Source: Tissierellia bacterium (lineage in GTDB: Bacteria; Bacillota; Clostridia; Tissierellales; Tepidimicrobiaceae). From it: 64,000 nucleotides of DNA. Below the pieces are notes generated by a model, which did no database searches, had not been told where the DNA came from, and was given only the letters and a program-made list of their open reading frames with translations. This document shows, in pieces, positions 1 to 9,352 of this stretch (positions are counted from its first letter, which is position 1; each line of letters opens with the position of its first letter). A program made the position numbers and the translations under genes. The DNA lies in the NCBI GenBank assembly GCA_012735215.1, contig JAAYHX010000016.1, positions 117,113 through 181,112 on the forward strand. The letters run 5' to 3'.

Positions 1-2
1 TT

Positions 3-1151
3 ACTATAATTGCTGCATTTTTATTGAGCAACTACTTATTAGCTTCTTTAAAACCATTTATAGCTATTCTAGCCGGTTTAGTTGTAGGCCTTATAATAGG
101 TAGAGTTACAGAGTATTATACTTCAGGAGATTACAACCCAGTTAAGAAAATTGCTAAAGAATCTGAAACTGGTTCTAGTACAAATATAATTGGTGGGCTA
201 TCTGTTGGTATGATGTCTACAGGTATACCAATAATAGTAATTTGTATTGGTATATTAGTTTCTTACTTTGTTGCAGGTTCTACTGCAGAGGGTGTTGACG
301 TAAGCGCAGGCCTATATGGTATAGCATTAGCTGCTGTAGGAATGCTTTCAACAACTGGTATGACAGTAGCAGTTGATGCCTATGGTCCAATATCTGATAA
401 TGCTGGTGGTATTGCTGAAATGTGCGATCTTCCAGAAGAAGTAAGACAGATTACAGATAAACTAGATGCGGTTGGTAATACAACTGCGGCAGTAGGTAAA
501 GGATTTGCTATAGGTTCTGCAGCCTTGACAGCTTTATCCTTATTCTCATCCTATACACAAGTAGTTAAATTGAGTGGTATTAACTTAACTAACCCAACAG
601 TAATAGTAGGTGCCTTTATAGGTGGAGTATTGCCATTCATATTCTCAGCTATGACTATGGATGCAGTTGGTAAGGCAGCAAATGATATGATTGAAGAGGT
701 AAGAAGACAGTTTAGAGAAATACCAGGAATAATGGAAGGAAAAGCAAAACCTGAATACAGTACTTGTGTTGATATCAGTACAAAAGCAGCTTTGAGAGAA
801 ATGATTATTCCAGGTGTTATGGCAGTTGTTGTTCCTGTACTAGTTGGAATACTATTAGGTGCAGAGGCTCTAGGCGGTTTACTTGCTGGATCATTGATTA
901 CTGGAGTCCTTATGGCAATATTTATGTCAAACTCTGGTGGAGCTTGGGATAATGCAAAGAAATATATAGAAGAAGGACACCATGGAGGAAAAGGTAGCGA
1001 TGCTCATAAGGCGGCAGTAGTTGGTGATACAGTAGGAGACCCCTTCAAGGATACATCAGGACCATCACTAAACATTTTAATGAAATTGATGACAATAGTG
1101 TCATTAGTATTTGCTCAAGTATTCCTAAATTTTGGTGGAATATTATTCTAA
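3..1151 (+). CDS. hppA: K+-dependent membrane pyrophosphatase (3' part)
   Basis: C-terminal part of a membrane-bound ion-translocating pyrophosphatase, which uses PPi hydrolysis to pump H+ or Na+ across the cytoplasmic membrane. The reading frame is open to the window edge, so the gene starts upstream; about 382 of the usual 670-700 residues are present. The visible core motif is [20 protein letters not shown]. Alanine after GNTT is the known signature of the K+-dependent subfamily, where K+-independent enzymes have lysine. Near the C-terminus are the cytoplasmic acidic/Lys motifs [17 protein letters not shown] and [15 protein letters not shown], followed by a last hydrophobic helix ending FGGILF. 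Several other hydrophobic helices fit the multi-span fold. Whether it pumps Na+ or H+ cannot be decided because the N-terminal half is missing. A rho-independent terminator follows directly. Confidence 0.95.
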   Translation, partial: TIIAAFLLSNYLLASLKPFIAILAGLVVGLIIGRVTEYYTSGDYNPVKKIAKESETGSSTNIIGGLSVGMMSTGIPIIVICIGILVSYFVAGSTAEGVDVSAGLYGIALAAVGMLSTTGMTVAVDAYGPISDNAGGIAEMCDLPEEVRQITDKLDAVGNTTAAVGKGFAIGSAALTALSLFSSYTQVVKLSGINLTNPTVIVGAFIGGVLPFIFSAMTMDAVGKAANDMIEEVRRQFREIPGIMEGKAKPEYSTCVDISTKAALREMIIPGVMAVVVPVLVGILLGAEALGGLLAGSLITGVLMAIFMSNSGGAWDNAKKYIEEGHHGGKGSDAHKAAVVGDTVGDPFKDTSGPSLNILMKLMTIVSLVFAQVFLNFGGILF

Positions 1152-1161
1152 CTAAGATAGC

Positions 1162-1195
1162 AAAATGCCCTCTTATTAGGGGGCATTTTTATTTT
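1162..1195 (+). terminator. Terminator of hppA
   Basis: Stem AAAATGCCC / GGGCATTTT (1162-1170 with 1181-1189) followed by a T-rich tail. It lies 10 bases after the hppA stop. Confidence 0.85.
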
Positions 1196-1310
1196 TTGAA
1201 ATAATAACTAAAATTGTTATATTAGCATATATATAGTTAATAATAGTATCTATAGAATATGAAATACCAATCTGTCCCCTTTCTGATTATAATTTTGGGG
1301 GTGAAAAGGT

Positions 1311-2573
1311 TTGGACAAGAATGTATTGCTAATAATACTCCTACTAGGCTGGTTATACTTTGCTACAGAAAGGTCTAAATTTTTTTTGCATGTCTTACAA
1401 TTAGAGAGCTATGAAGAAAGAAGATACATTAAATGGCTGATAAAAGGAAGAAAACTATTTTCGGATAAATATAAGAAAACCCTGTTATTATTATCTATGG
1501 TTACATGCATATATGGTATTTTTGTGTATGCATTAGATAGTTCTAATATCATAGTTGTTTTGAGAATTATTTACTATTTAATCTGGACTATTTGTCTTTT
1601 AATGTTTTCCTCTATTGAAGTAGAAGAATTAGAGGAGTCTTTAGCCTTTATAAATAGAGCCAAAAGGCTTTTTGTCGCCAATGGCATCCTGAATTTTCTA
1701 CTTGCCCTGCTAGTCCTAATACTATATAGACAATATATAGGCTTCAGTCTCATCTATTTTCCTATGGTCCTATATTTGTACTTCCTCCTCTATATCTTTC
1801 AGCCCTATATCATATACCTGTCCAGTCTGATAATTAAGCCATTAGAGAACAGCATAAACAAGTACTATTATCAGAAAGCCCAGAAAAAAATTAATAGTAT
1901 GGGCACACTACAAGTAGTTGGAATTACAGGTAGTTTTGGTAAAACAAGCACCAGGCTTATAACAGAAGCAATATTAAAACAAAGATATAGAATATTAAGT
2001 ACTAATGAAAACTGCAATACTTCAATAGATCTAAGCAAGCTTATAAATGAAGAATTGGATGAAAAGCATCAAGTTTTTATAGTAGAAATGGGAGCTAGAA
2101 GAATGGGAGACATAAAAGATTTAGCCAAACTTATAAAACCTAATATTGGGGTGATTACTTCTATTGGCCCTGCCCATCTTGAGACCTTTAAAAATATTGA
2201 TAGCATAATGAAGACTAAATACGAATTAATAGAAGAACTACAACCAGAGGGTGTAGCCATATTTAATTACGATAATACGTATATAAGAAAGCTTGCAGAC
2301 AAGACTTTTAAGGAAAAGATCCTTTTTGGTATGAAGGATATTGAGAAACTAGATCTATATGCAGACAATGTAGAAATATCAGAAGAGGGCTCAACCTTCA
2401 CTATTAAAGACAAAAAAGGCAATAGTATAGATTTTAAAACACAATTAGTGGGAAAATATAATATATACAATATATTAGCAGGAGCTTGTGTTGCAAAGGC
2501 GTTAGGGTTGGATTTGGAAGAAATAAAGAGGGCAATTGAAATAAACAGGATTGTTAAGGGAAAGGATTATTGA
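1311..2573 (+). CDS. Membrane-anchored MurF-like Mur ligase, C-terminal domain absent
   Basis: This 420-residue protein has about five hydrophobic segments in residues 1-170, then a Mur ligase central ATPase domain. The P-loop is GITGSFGKTST at about residues 204-214. Further central-domain motifs are VEMGARRMGDI and ITSIGPAHLETF. Family members that ligate amino acids or peptides to UDP-MurNAc carry a third, C-terminal domain of about 130-150 residues. Here the protein ends at IEINRIVKGKDY just where that domain should begin, and no continuation is visible in the 160 bases before rnr. The start is TTG behind a GGGGGTG ribosome site. It may be a decayed MurF paralogue or a lineage-specific two-domain form; the family is clear, the activity is not. 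Confidence 0.75.
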   Translation: MDKNVLLIILLLGWLYFATERSKFFLHVLQLESYEERRYIKWLIKGRKLFSDKYKKTLLLLSMVTCIYGIFVYALDSSNIIVVLRIIYYLIWTICLLMFSSIEVEELEESLAFINRAKRLFVANGILNFLLALLVLILYRQYIGFSLIYFPMVLYLYFLLYIFQPYIIYLSSLIIKPLENSINKYYYQKAQKKINSMGTLQVVGITGSFGKTSTRLITEAILKQRYRILSTNENCNTSIDLSKLINEELDEKHQVFIVEMGARRMGDIKDLAKLIKPNIGVITSIGPAHLETFKNIDSIMKTKYELIEELQPEGVAIFNYDNTYIRKLADKTFKEKILFGMKDIEKLDLYADNVEISEEGSTFTIKDKKGNSIDFKTQLVGKYNIYNILAGACVAKALGLDLEEIKRAIEINRIVKGKDY

Positions 2574-2735
2574 TAAGATAGAGATAGTATTACTTCCAAT
2601 ACATGGAACTAAATGAAAGGCAACAGTGAAATACTTTTATAGTTCTATAAGATGAATGGATTGACAATAAGGAAGATATAATAAATAGAAAACCTGATTA
2701 GGAAGAGCAACAAAGGAAAAGAATGGAGGATTAAT

Positions 2736-4847
2736 ATGGGAATAAAATCAAATATAATTGACTTTATGGAAGAGAAACTGTATAAGCCAATGCTAAAGGA
2801 AGAATTAGCAGTCCAGTTTGGTATAACAGGAAAGGATATAAAAGAGTTCTATAAAGTACTAGATGAAATGGAAAAGGAAGGCATTATAATTCAAACTAAA
2901 AGTGGAAGATATGGACTAGTATCTAAGATGAATCTAGTAGTGGGGAAATTAGAAGGCAATGCGAAAGGGTTTGGGTTTTTGATTCCCGATGATAAGGAAA
3001 GGGATGATATATTCATACCAGCCGAAGGTACTAATGGAGCAATGGACGGGGATAGGGTAATCGTAAAGATAATCGATACTGGTACTGTAAACAAAAGGGA
3101 TGAAGGAGAAGTTATAAAAGTATTAGAGAGGGCAAACCATACTATAGTAGGCACCTATGAGGACAGCAAAAACTTTGGCTTTGTTATACCAGACAATTCT
3201 AAGATATTCTATGATATATTTGTACCTAAAGAACACAAAAATGGGGCCAAGACAAACCAGAAGGTAGTAGTGGAGATCACAAGATGGCCAGAGAAGAGAC
3301 GAAACCCAGAAGGGAAAGTAGTTGAAATATTAGGCAATGTAGGAGAAAAGGGTGTAGATATTCTTTCTGTTATTAAAGAGTATAAACTACCTGAAGAGTT
3401 TCCCAATAAGGTTAAAACACAAGCTCAGCAGATAGAAGAAAGCATAAGGGAAGAAGAGCTACAAAACAGGGTAGATTTAAGGCATTTAAATACCTTCACC
3501 ATAGATGGACCAGATGCAAAAGACTTTGATGATGCTGTATCCATTGAGAAAATAGGGGAAAAGTATAGATTAGGAGTCCATATAGCAGATGTATCCTATT
3601 ATGTAAAGGAGAATACACCCTTAGACAAGGAGGCCTTTAAAAGGGGCAACAGCATATATTTAATAGATAGGGTAATACCTATGCTTCCTGAAAAGCTATC
3701 CAATGGAATATGCAGTTTGAAGCCCAATGAGGATAGGCTTACCCTTTCAGTCTTTATGGAGATTGATAAAAGGGGTAATGTATTAAACCATGAAATAGTA
3801 GAAGGGGTAATAAGGAGTAAAGCAAGGCTAATATATGATGATGTTTCAGACTTATTGGAAAATGGAGATTCAAGTGCCTTTGAGGGCATGGATCAAATAG
3901 TTGAAGACCTAAAGTTAATGGAAGAACTCTGCCACATTTTAAATGAAAGAAGGGAAAGAAGGGGCAGTATAGATTTTAATTTTCCCGAAGCTAGAATCAT
4001 ACTTGATGATGATGGCAAGCCCATAGACATAGTTCAAGAGGAGAGGAGAATAGCCAATAGGATAATTGAAGAGTTCATGTTGATCTGTAATGAAACCATA
4101 GCAGAAGAAATGTATTGGGCTCAGGTACCCTTCTTATATAGAATCCACGAAGAGCCAGATGAGGAAAAGATTGAAGGTTTGAGTAAGTTCATTCATAACT
4201 TTGGATATATGATTAAGGGAAACCAAGAAATACACCCTAAGGAGCTGCAGAAGATTACTAAGGAAGTAAAAGGGAAAAAAGAAGAAGCACTTATAAACAC
4301 TATGATGCTAAGGTCCCTGAAAAAAGCACGCTATAGCAGTGAACACGATATTCATTTTGGCTTGGCAGCTAAATATTATAGCCATTTCACTTCCCCCATA
4401 AGACGTTATCCGGACTTGCAAATCCATAGAATAGTAAAGAAGTTCCATAAAGGTGGGTTAAGTCCTAGGGAAGAAGAAAGGTTACATTCCATATTACCAA
4501 GGGTAGCAGACCATACATCTCAAACTGAGAGAATGGCAGAGGAAGTAGAAAGAGAAGTAGACGACTTAAAGATGACAGAATATATGGCAGAAAGGATTGG
4601 AAACATATACGAAGGCATGATTTCATCCCTTACATCCTATGGAATGTATGTTCAGCTTGAAAACACAGTAGAAGGATTAGTTCACTTCGAAAATATGATA
4701 GACGACTATTATGAATTCGATGAGGAAAACTACTATGTAATTGGAAAGGGCACTAAAAAAATATATAGATTAGGTGATATTGTTAAAGTGAAAGTTATAG
4801 ATGCTAATTTGGTTAGAAGAACAATAGATTTTACCCTTGTACCCTAA
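2736..4847 (+). CDS. rnr: Ribonuclease R
   Basis: RNase R, the 3'-to-5' processive exoribonuclease of the RNB family, 703 residues, which is close to the usual length. In order there are an N-terminal winged-helix region (about 1-65), two cold-shock-type OB domains (about 66-200), the RNB catalytic domain (about 245-580) and a C-terminal S1 domain (about 625-703). The metal-binding aspartates are visible in DGPDAKDFDDAVSIE near residues 257-271. The start ATG has a good TGGAGG ribosome site. It sits directly upstream of smpB and ssrA, a conserved Firmicute arrangement that fits the role of RNase R in degrading non-stop mRNA during trans-translation. A 13-bp hairpin separates it from smpB, which has its own promoter. 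Confidence 0.97.
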   Translation: MGIKSNIIDFMEEKLYKPMLKEELAVQFGITGKDIKEFYKVLDEMEKEGIIIQTKSGRYGLVSKMNLVVGKLEGNAKGFGFLIPDDKERDDIFIPAEGTNGAMDGDRVIVKIIDTGTVNKRDEGEVIKVLERANHTIVGTYEDSKNFGFVIPDNSKIFYDIFVPKEHKNGAKTNQKVVVEITRWPEKRRNPEGKVVEILGNVGEKGVDILSVIKEYKLPEEFPNKVKTQAQQIEESIREEELQNRVDLRHLNTFTIDGPDAKDFDDAVSIEKIGEKYRLGVHIADVSYYVKENTPLDKEAFKRGNSIYLIDRVIPMLPEKLSNGICSLKPNEDRLTLSVFMEIDKRGNVLNHEIVEGVIRSKARLIYDDVSDLLENGDSSAFEGMDQIVEDLKLMEELCHILNERRERRGSIDFNFPEARIILDDDGKPIDIVQEERRIANRIIEEFMLICNETIAEEMYWAQVPFLYRIHEEPDEEKIEGLSKFIHNFGYMIKGNQEIHPKELQKITKEVKGKKEEALINTMMLRSLKKARYSSEHDIHFGLAAKYYSHFTSPIRRYPDLQIHRIVKKFHKGGLSPREEERLHSILPRVADHTSQTERMAEEVEREVDDLKMTEYMAERIGNIYEGMISSLTSYGMYVQLENTVEGLVHFENMIDDYYEFDEENYYVIGKGTKKIYRLGDIVKVKVIDANLVRRTIDFTLVP

Positions 4848-4851
4848 GACT

Positions 4852-4882
4852 ACATTCAGGATGAGCTTATCATCCTGAATGT
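4852..4882 (+). terminator. Hairpin between rnr and smpB
   Basis: A perfect 13-bp stem (ACATTCAGGATGA with TCATCCTGAATGT) and a 5-base loop lie 4 bases after the rnr stop. There is no real T run, so it could be a terminator or an mRNA 3'-end stabiliser. Confidence 0.6.
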
Positions 4883-4896
4883 ATAATACTTATCTA

Positions 4897-4925
4897 TTGA
4901 CAAGCTTTCCAAAGGTTGATAAACT
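4897..4925 (+). promoter_or_regulatory. Sigma-A promoter of smpB
   Basis: TTGACA (4897-4902), a 17-base spacer and TAAACT (4920-4925). The predicted start of transcription near 4932 lies after the first in-frame ATG at 4916, which supports the smpB start at 4955/4958. Confidence 0.75.
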
Positions 4926-4954
4926 ATTTTATACTTAATATTTGTGTGGTGATT

Positions 4955-5422
4955 ATGATGAAAAAACAAGAAATACGAAAAGTTGCTACAAACAGGAAGG
5001 CAAGGCATGAATATTTTATTGAAGAAACCTTTGAAACGGGTATAGTTTTAAAGGGTACGGAAGTCAAATCTATAAGGCAAGGCAAAGTAAATATAAAGGA
5101 CAGCTACGCAACTATTAAAAATGGAGAAGTATTTATAAATGGAATGCACATAAGCCCATACGAACAGGGAAATATTTATAATGTGGATCCATTAAGGCAA
5201 AGGAAGCTTTTGCTTAATAAAAGAGAAATTAGGAAACTCAACTCTTATATAATGCAAAAAGGGTATACCTTAATACCTTTAAGCATATATATTAAGAATG
5301 GCTTAGTAAAAGTTGAATTGGCAGTAGCCAAAGGTAAGAAGATCTATGATAAAAGGGAAGATATAGCCAAAAGGGATGCAGAAAGAAGGATGAGACAACA
5401 CCTTTCACCAAAGTACGAGTAG
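4955..5422 (+). CDS. smpB: SsrA-binding protein SmpB
   Basis: SmpB binds the tRNA-like domain of tmRNA and delivers it to stalled ribosomes. The chosen start gives 155 residues, the usual length; a longer reading from 4916 would add 13 hydrophobic residues and begin upstream of the predicted transcription start. A GGTGAT ribosome site precedes the ATGATG at 4955. Typical motifs are [20 protein letters not shown], the [11 protein letters not shown] loop and the basic C-terminal tail with [15 protein letters not shown] weak hairpin with a 6-bp TTGGGT/ACCCAA stem (5430-5449) follows. The tmRNA gene lies about 100 bases downstream, so protein and RNA partner are encoded side by side. Confidence 0.96.
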   Translation: MMKKQEIRKVATNRKARHEYFIEETFETGIVLKGTEVKSIRQGKVNIKDSYATIKNGEVFINGMHISPYEQGNIYNVDPLRQRKLLLNKREIRKLNSYIMQKGYTLIPLSIYIKNGLVKVELAVAKGKKIYDKREDIAKRDAERRMRQHLSPKYE

Positions 5423-5464
5423 GTTTATATTGGGTTTGACGGGACCCAAGAAGGACAAATTTGG

Positions 5465-5493
5465 TTGACATAATGGATATTATTTGCTATAAT
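5465..5493 (+). promoter_or_regulatory. Sigma-A promoter of ssrA
   Basis: Consensus TTGACA (5465-5470), a 17-base spacer and consensus TATAAT (5488-5493). This predicts a short 5' leader of about 20 bases before the mature tmRNA end, to be removed by RNase P. Confidence 0.9.
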
Positions 5494-5519
5494 ATATGCT
5501 GCACTCTAATAAACAATAC

Positions 5520-5870
5520 GGGGGCGAACTTGGTTTCGACGGGGATATTGAAGCAGGAGTAGCGGGTCGTTGTCGCCAAGCAACGTAAAAAGTGGCACCT
5601 AAATATAATCGCAGACGAAAATTACGCTTTAGCTGCTTAATAAAGCAGCTCGTCCTACCTAAAGTGCCCACGCTTTAGGCCGGGGCGTCAACTAAGTGGG
5701 GAACTGTTCTTAGCTTTGCTTCGGGCTAGGAACGGAACTTATGAAGCTACCAAGGCTTAAATCCTGTCAGTAGGAGTTAAGCCGAGGGAATGTTAAAATA
5801 CTGACTGCACTCGGAGAAGCTCCTGTGGATGTATTTTCGGACGTGGGTTCGACTCCCACCGCCTCCACCA
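5520..5870 (+). ncRNA. ssrA: tmRNA (10Sa RNA)
   Basis: Transfer-messenger RNA of about 351 nt, one-piece form. The 5' end GGGGGCG pairs with CGCCTCC before a genome-encoded CCA, forming the 7-bp acceptor stem. The conserved tRNA-like elements GGTTTCGAC near the 5' end and GGTTCGACTCCC in the T arm are present. The tag reading frame appears to run from GCA at 5611 to TAA at 5638-5640, followed by a second TAA, coding for ADENYALAA. With the alanine carried by tmRNA the predicted degradation tag is AADENYALAA. The hydrophobic ALAA end is the usual ClpXP recognition signal. The gene is flanked by a consensus promoter and a terminator. Confidence 0.97.
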
Positions 5871-5876
5871 TACATA

Positions 5877-5912
5877 AAAGCCTTGGTTTCTTATGAAATC
5901 AAGGCTTTTTAA
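5877..5912 (+). terminator. Terminator of ssrA, probably bidirectional
   Basis: Stem AAAGCCTTG / CAAGGCTTT (5877-5885 with 5900-5908) extended by an inner TTTC/GAAA pairing and a T run. It overlaps the 3' end of the minus-strand hydrolase reading frame and may serve both directions. Confidence 0.85.
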
Positions 5913-6892
5913 TCTTTTATAGAATAATAAAGTAGACCATTTTCCTCCTCTACATTTAATTCTCCTAAAGCTCTAAGATGTTCTAAATGGGCGTGGGCTT
6001 CTCCAGCGGCAAACCATTTCTGGGAATCTGGAAAGTCATCCCAGCTTTTGCTTTTAATATCCCATTGTAGCTCTTTGGTTACTGTTCTTACAGTAGATCT
6101 TCCAAGCTTTCTTAATATATATCTTGCTTCTTCTAGTCTTTTAGCGTGATGCTGATAAAGTTCTTTTATTCTTTCCCTATGGTTATCTACCAAATGACGG
6201 TGGGAAGGAAACAAATGCTTAATATCCATATTATAAACCAAATCTAGGCTTTTAAAATAAGTTCCAAGCATATCCCCATATTGGAAACCCCAAAATGTAA
6301 TATTGGGAGTTATTTTCCCCAAAATATGATCTCCGCAGAATAGTATCTCGTGTTCCCGTTCATAAAAACCAACTATGCCAGGTGTATGACCCTTTAAATC
6401 CACAATTTCAAAATGATACTCTCCAATTTGAATAAATTCACCGGGATTTGCAGGATTATAGTTTAAGCTAGTTGTTGGGCGAAACTTATATCCAGGATGA
6501 TCTTCTATATCTAACTGATCTTCTTCCAATCATTGCAGTTTTGCATTCTCAATTACATTTTGCCACATCTGGTCTGATTTATTTACACTATTATTTAATA
6601 AATCTCCATCTATTTTACTAATGTATATAGTTAGACCAATTTCTTCAAAATAAGAAGCTAATCCTGTGTGGTCTGAATGTAGGTGGGTAAGAAAGAGAAT
6701 CGTATTTTCTGGCTTTATATTCAACTCTTCAAAAGCTTTCGTTATTTCTTCCTTTGTATCCTCTCGATTGAAACCTGTATCAATAATCATTGATTTATCT
6801 TTACCTTTTACAAGATAAAAGTTCAAGTATTTCAATGGATTATTTGGCAGCGGTAGTTCTTTCATGTATATATCCTTGTATACTTCTCTCAT
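5909..6892 (-). pseudogene. Metallo-beta-lactamase-fold hydrolase interrupted by an in-frame TGA
   Basis: Two reading frames in the same frame (6892-6530 and 6529-5909) are separated only by one TGA codon at 6532-6530. Together they make one MBL-fold metallohydrolase of about 327 residues. The first part carries the zinc motif THLHSDHTGL. The second carries the next ligand in CGDHILGK and a later PSHRH motif. Neither part alone has a full active site. Flanking residues read AKLQ-stop-LEEDQLDIEDHPGYKF. The TGA is one base from GGA (Gly), so a recent nonsense mutation is the simplest reading. Selenocysteine is possible but no convincing bacterial SECIS hairpin was seen just downstream. The second part has no obvious ribosome site of its own. 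Confidence 0.75.
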
Positions 6893-7090
6893 AATTGCTA
6901 TCCCCTTTCTTCTTACAATGATAATGTATTATCTCCATTAAATCAAGGGAACTGGTAGATCTCAAATTATTGGTGTTCACTATTTCTACATAGTAAAGGA
7001 TAATAAAATGCAAGTTACTTATAAATTTTGCTAATTTAGTGATATAATATTGTTATGAGCTTGTTACATCATTAACAGGGGGGATAGAGG

Positions 7091-7603
7091 ATGGATGTTT
7101 TTACTGCCATACAGAATAGAAGAAGTATAAGAAAATATATGGATAAGCCTGTAGAGGAAGAAAAGCTATATAAAGTACTAGAAGCAGCAAGACTTTCTCC
7201 ATCAGCAAAAAATCAGCAGAATTGGAAGTTTATTGTTGTAAAGGACAAAGAGATCAAAAGCAAACTGGTTAAAGAAGCAATAAAGCAGCCCTTTGTTGAA
7301 CAGGCACCAATAATCTTAGTCAGTTGTGGCACAGAACCAGACAGTATTATGAAATGCGGCCAACCAAGATATACTGTGGATTTATCCATAGCCACTGCTT
7401 ATATGATATTGGAAGCTTATGAACAAGGATTGGGAACATGCTGGCTTGGTAGCTTTGATGAAGACAAGGTAAAGGAGATCTTAGGTATACCCGATAAGGT
7501 AAGGGTAGTTGCAATTACACCCTTAGGTTATCCTGCTGAAACACCTTTTATGAGACCTAGAAAAGATATTAAGGAGATAGTATGTTATAATAAATACGAA
7601 TAG
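7091..7603 (+). CDS. Nitroreductase family protein
   Basis: A 170-residue FMN-dependent nitroreductase-family oxidoreductase, the compact form common in anaerobes. The N-terminal FMN phosphate-binding motif [10 protein letters not shown] is at residues 7-16, followed by [13 protein letters not shown]. The C-terminal half holds [16 protein letters not shown] and the ITPLGYPAE segment that contacts the flavin. The usual substrates of this family (nitroaromatics, quinones, flavins, enones) cannot be told apart from sequence. The start ATG follows a strong GGGGGGATAGAGG site, and a TATAAT box lies at 7043-7048 without a clear -35. A strong terminator follows, so it is probably transcribed alone. 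Confidence 0.9.
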   Translation: MDVFTAIQNRRSIRKYMDKPVEEEKLYKVLEAARLSPSAKNQQNWKFIVVKDKEIKSKLVKEAIKQPFVEQAPIILVSCGTEPDSIMKCGQPRYTVDLSIATAYMILEAYEQGLGTCWLGSFDEDKVKEILGIPDKVRVVAITPLGYPAETPFMRPRKDIKEIVCYNKYE

Positions 7604-7646
7604 AATCTGCCCCTTATGAATTTTATCAGGTAAAATCTATGAAGAG

Positions 7647-7670
7647 GCTCTGATTAGTCAGAGCTTTTTT
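7647..7670 (+). terminator. Terminator after the nitroreductase
   Basis: Perfect 7-bp stem GCTCTGA / TCAGAGC with a TTAG tetraloop and six Ts. Confidence 0.93.
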
Positions 7671-7794
7671 GTATCCATAGGCTGGTCCATGCACCCCTTA
7701 TCCTATTGAAATTCTAATCATTCCTGTTTACAAAAATAATATAAAATAGTATATTATATCTGTTGGACATAAATAGTATAAGGCGGTGTAGTAT

Positions 7795-8691
7795 ATGGGC
7801 ATTAGTAATTTAGGAGAATTAGCAGCTTTATCAACTGCCTTCTGCTGGACTATTAGTAGCATTGTATTTGAAATGGCAGGTAAGAGGGTAGGATCTATAG
7901 TTGTTAACTACATAAAGCTTATAATAGCCATTGTATTTGTAAGCCTGTATTCATTAGTTTCTAGAGGATATTTATTTCCTGTTGATGCCACTTATCATAA
8001 CTGGATTTGGTTAGGGCTATCAGGATTGGTAGGGATTTTGCTGGGAGACTTATTTCTCTTTCAAGCTTATGTAGAAGTAGGTTCTAGAATTTCTTCCCTT
8101 GTCATGGCTTCTAGTCCTCCCCTTACAGCCTTATTTGAATTTATTTTACTGGGAGAAAGACTGGATAAGCTCAGCTTGCTGGGTATGTTGATTAACATTT
8201 CTGGAATTGCCCTAGTAATCCTAGGTAAGGAGGAGGGTAATAACAAGTTCAAGTTAAACCATTCTAAAAGAGGCCTTCTCTATGCCTTTTTCGGTTCCCT
8301 TTCTCAGGCTTTAGGCTTGATAATAAGCAAGGTTGGTATGAGAGACTACAATCCCATAGCCTCTACACAGATAAGACTTATAGCAGGTTTTATTGGCTTT
8401 GCAATAATTGTATCCCTTATGAAAAAGTTTGGAGATGTGAAAAGCGCAGCAAAAAACAAAAGCGCAATGAAGCAGATAGCTATAGGAGCATTGTTTGGAC
8501 CCTTTATAGGAGTCACTCTATCTTTGGTGTCATTAAAGTATACAAGTGCAGGCATTTCATCTACTATTACATCTATTACACCAGTAACCATAATTCCATT
8601 TTCAGTCTTTATTCTTAAGGAAAAAGTAAAGGCTAAAGAAATTATAGGTGCCATAATATCAGTCATAGGTGTTGCTATTCTATTCCTGTAA
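7795..8691 (+). CDS. EamA-family (DMT) transporter
   Basis: A 298-residue integral membrane protein with about ten hydrophobic helices in two repeated EamA halves (about residues 5-140 and 155-298). The first half ends ...LGERLDKLSLLGMLINISGIALVIL. The matching end of the second half is ...LKEKVKAKEIIGAIISVIGVAILFL. This internal duplication is diagnostic of drug/metabolite transporter permeases, which export amino acids, metabolites or drugs. The substrate cannot be assigned. The ribosome site is AGGCGG and the gene stands alone between two monocistronic neighbours. Confidence 0.9.
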   Translation: MGISNLGELAALSTAFCWTISSIVFEMAGKRVGSIVVNYIKLIIAIVFVSLYSLVSRGYLFPVDATYHNWIWLGLSGLVGILLGDLFLFQAYVEVGSRISSLVMASSPPLTALFEFILLGERLDKLSLLGMLINISGIALVILGKEEGNNKFKLNHSKRGLLYAFFGSLSQALGLIISKVGMRDYNPIASTQIRLIAGFIGFAIIVSLMKKFGDVKSAAKNKSAMKQIAIGALFGPFIGVTLSLVSLKYTSAGISSTITSITPVTIIPFSVFILKEKVKAKEIIGAIISVIGVAILFL

Positions 8692-8784
8692 TCCCTTAAG
8701 TTTGCAATAATTATATATTATATAGTTGTTTTTTCTAATCTTTGGGTATCATCATAAATATATTAAGGAGAGTGAGAAAAGCAT

Positions 8785-9294
8785 ATGATAAAAGAGCTAA
8801 AAGGGGTAAAACCACAGATCCATGAAGATTCTTTTATAGCAGAGACTGCAGTACTTATTGGAGATGTGAACATTTGTGAAGGTTCTAGTGTATGGTATGG
8901 AGCTGTTTTAAGGGGTGATTTAGACAATATTACCCTTGGAAAGTATTCTAATATTCAGGATAATTGTGTTGTCCACACTGAAATAGGAGTACCTACCAAA
9001 ATAGGAGAATATACAGTAATTGGACATGGTACTATACTTCATGGATGTAACATTGGCAACAACTGTCTTGTAGGCATGGGTGCAATTGTATTAAACAATG
9101 CTGTAATTGGTGATAATTGCATAATTGGTGCAGGAGCCCTAGTGCCAGAAGGCAAAGTAATACCACCAAACTCCCTAGTATTAGGAGTGCCAGGAAAGGT
9201 AGTAAGAGATGTTACTGAAGAAGAGGTTGCTGCCATCAAGAAAAGCGCTATAGCATATAATGAGACTTATAAAAGATATATAGAAGAGGACTAG
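8785..9294 (+). CDS. Gamma-carbonic anhydrase-like left-handed beta-helix protein
   Basis: A 169-residue hexapeptide-repeat protein of the gamma-carbonic anhydrase/YrdA/PaaY group. Repeats such as IGDVNICEGSSVWYGAVLRGD and IGNNCLVGMGAIVLNNAVIGDN make the left-handed beta-helix; family members are trimers with a metal held between subunits. The candidate ligand histidines are in CVVHTE (about residue 64), VIGHGT (about 81) and ILHGC (about 86), all conserved. A C-terminal helix (VTEEEVAAIKKSAIAYNETYKRY) closes the protein. True carbonic anhydrase activity is not guaranteed because many relatives are untested or inactive. The stop codon lies inside a 15-bp hairpin. Confidence 0.9.
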   Translation: MIKELKGVKPQIHEDSFIAETAVLIGDVNICEGSSVWYGAVLRGDLDNITLGKYSNIQDNCVVHTEIGVPTKIGEYTVIGHGTILHGCNIGNNCLVGMGAIVLNNAVIGDNCIIGAGALVPEGKVIPPNSLVLGVPGKVVRDVTEEEVAAIKKSAIAYNETYKRYIEED

Positions 9295-9323
9295 AAGCTT
9301 TGATACTTTATCAAAGCTTCTAG
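9291..9323 (+). terminator. Long perfect hairpin at the end of the beta-helix gene
   Basis: A 15-bp perfect inverted repeat (9291-9305 and 9309-9323) with a 3-base loop begins in the last sense codon and includes the stop codon. There is only a weak T/A tail, so termination is likely but not certain. Confidence 0.7.
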
Positions 9324-9352
9324 TCTAAATTTATACAACTATCTATATGAGG

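Noticed and set aside
4916..4954. N-terminal extension of SmpB
   Set aside because: The predicted promoter places transcription start downstream of 4916, and the usual SmpB start is at 4955/4958.
6470..6535. Selenocysteine at the TGA inside the MBL-fold hydrolase
   Set aside because: Only a weak GATC...GATC pairing is seen after the TGA, with no good stem and apical GU-type loop. The flanking sequence fits a Gly codon mutated to stop. Kept only as a possibility in the findings.
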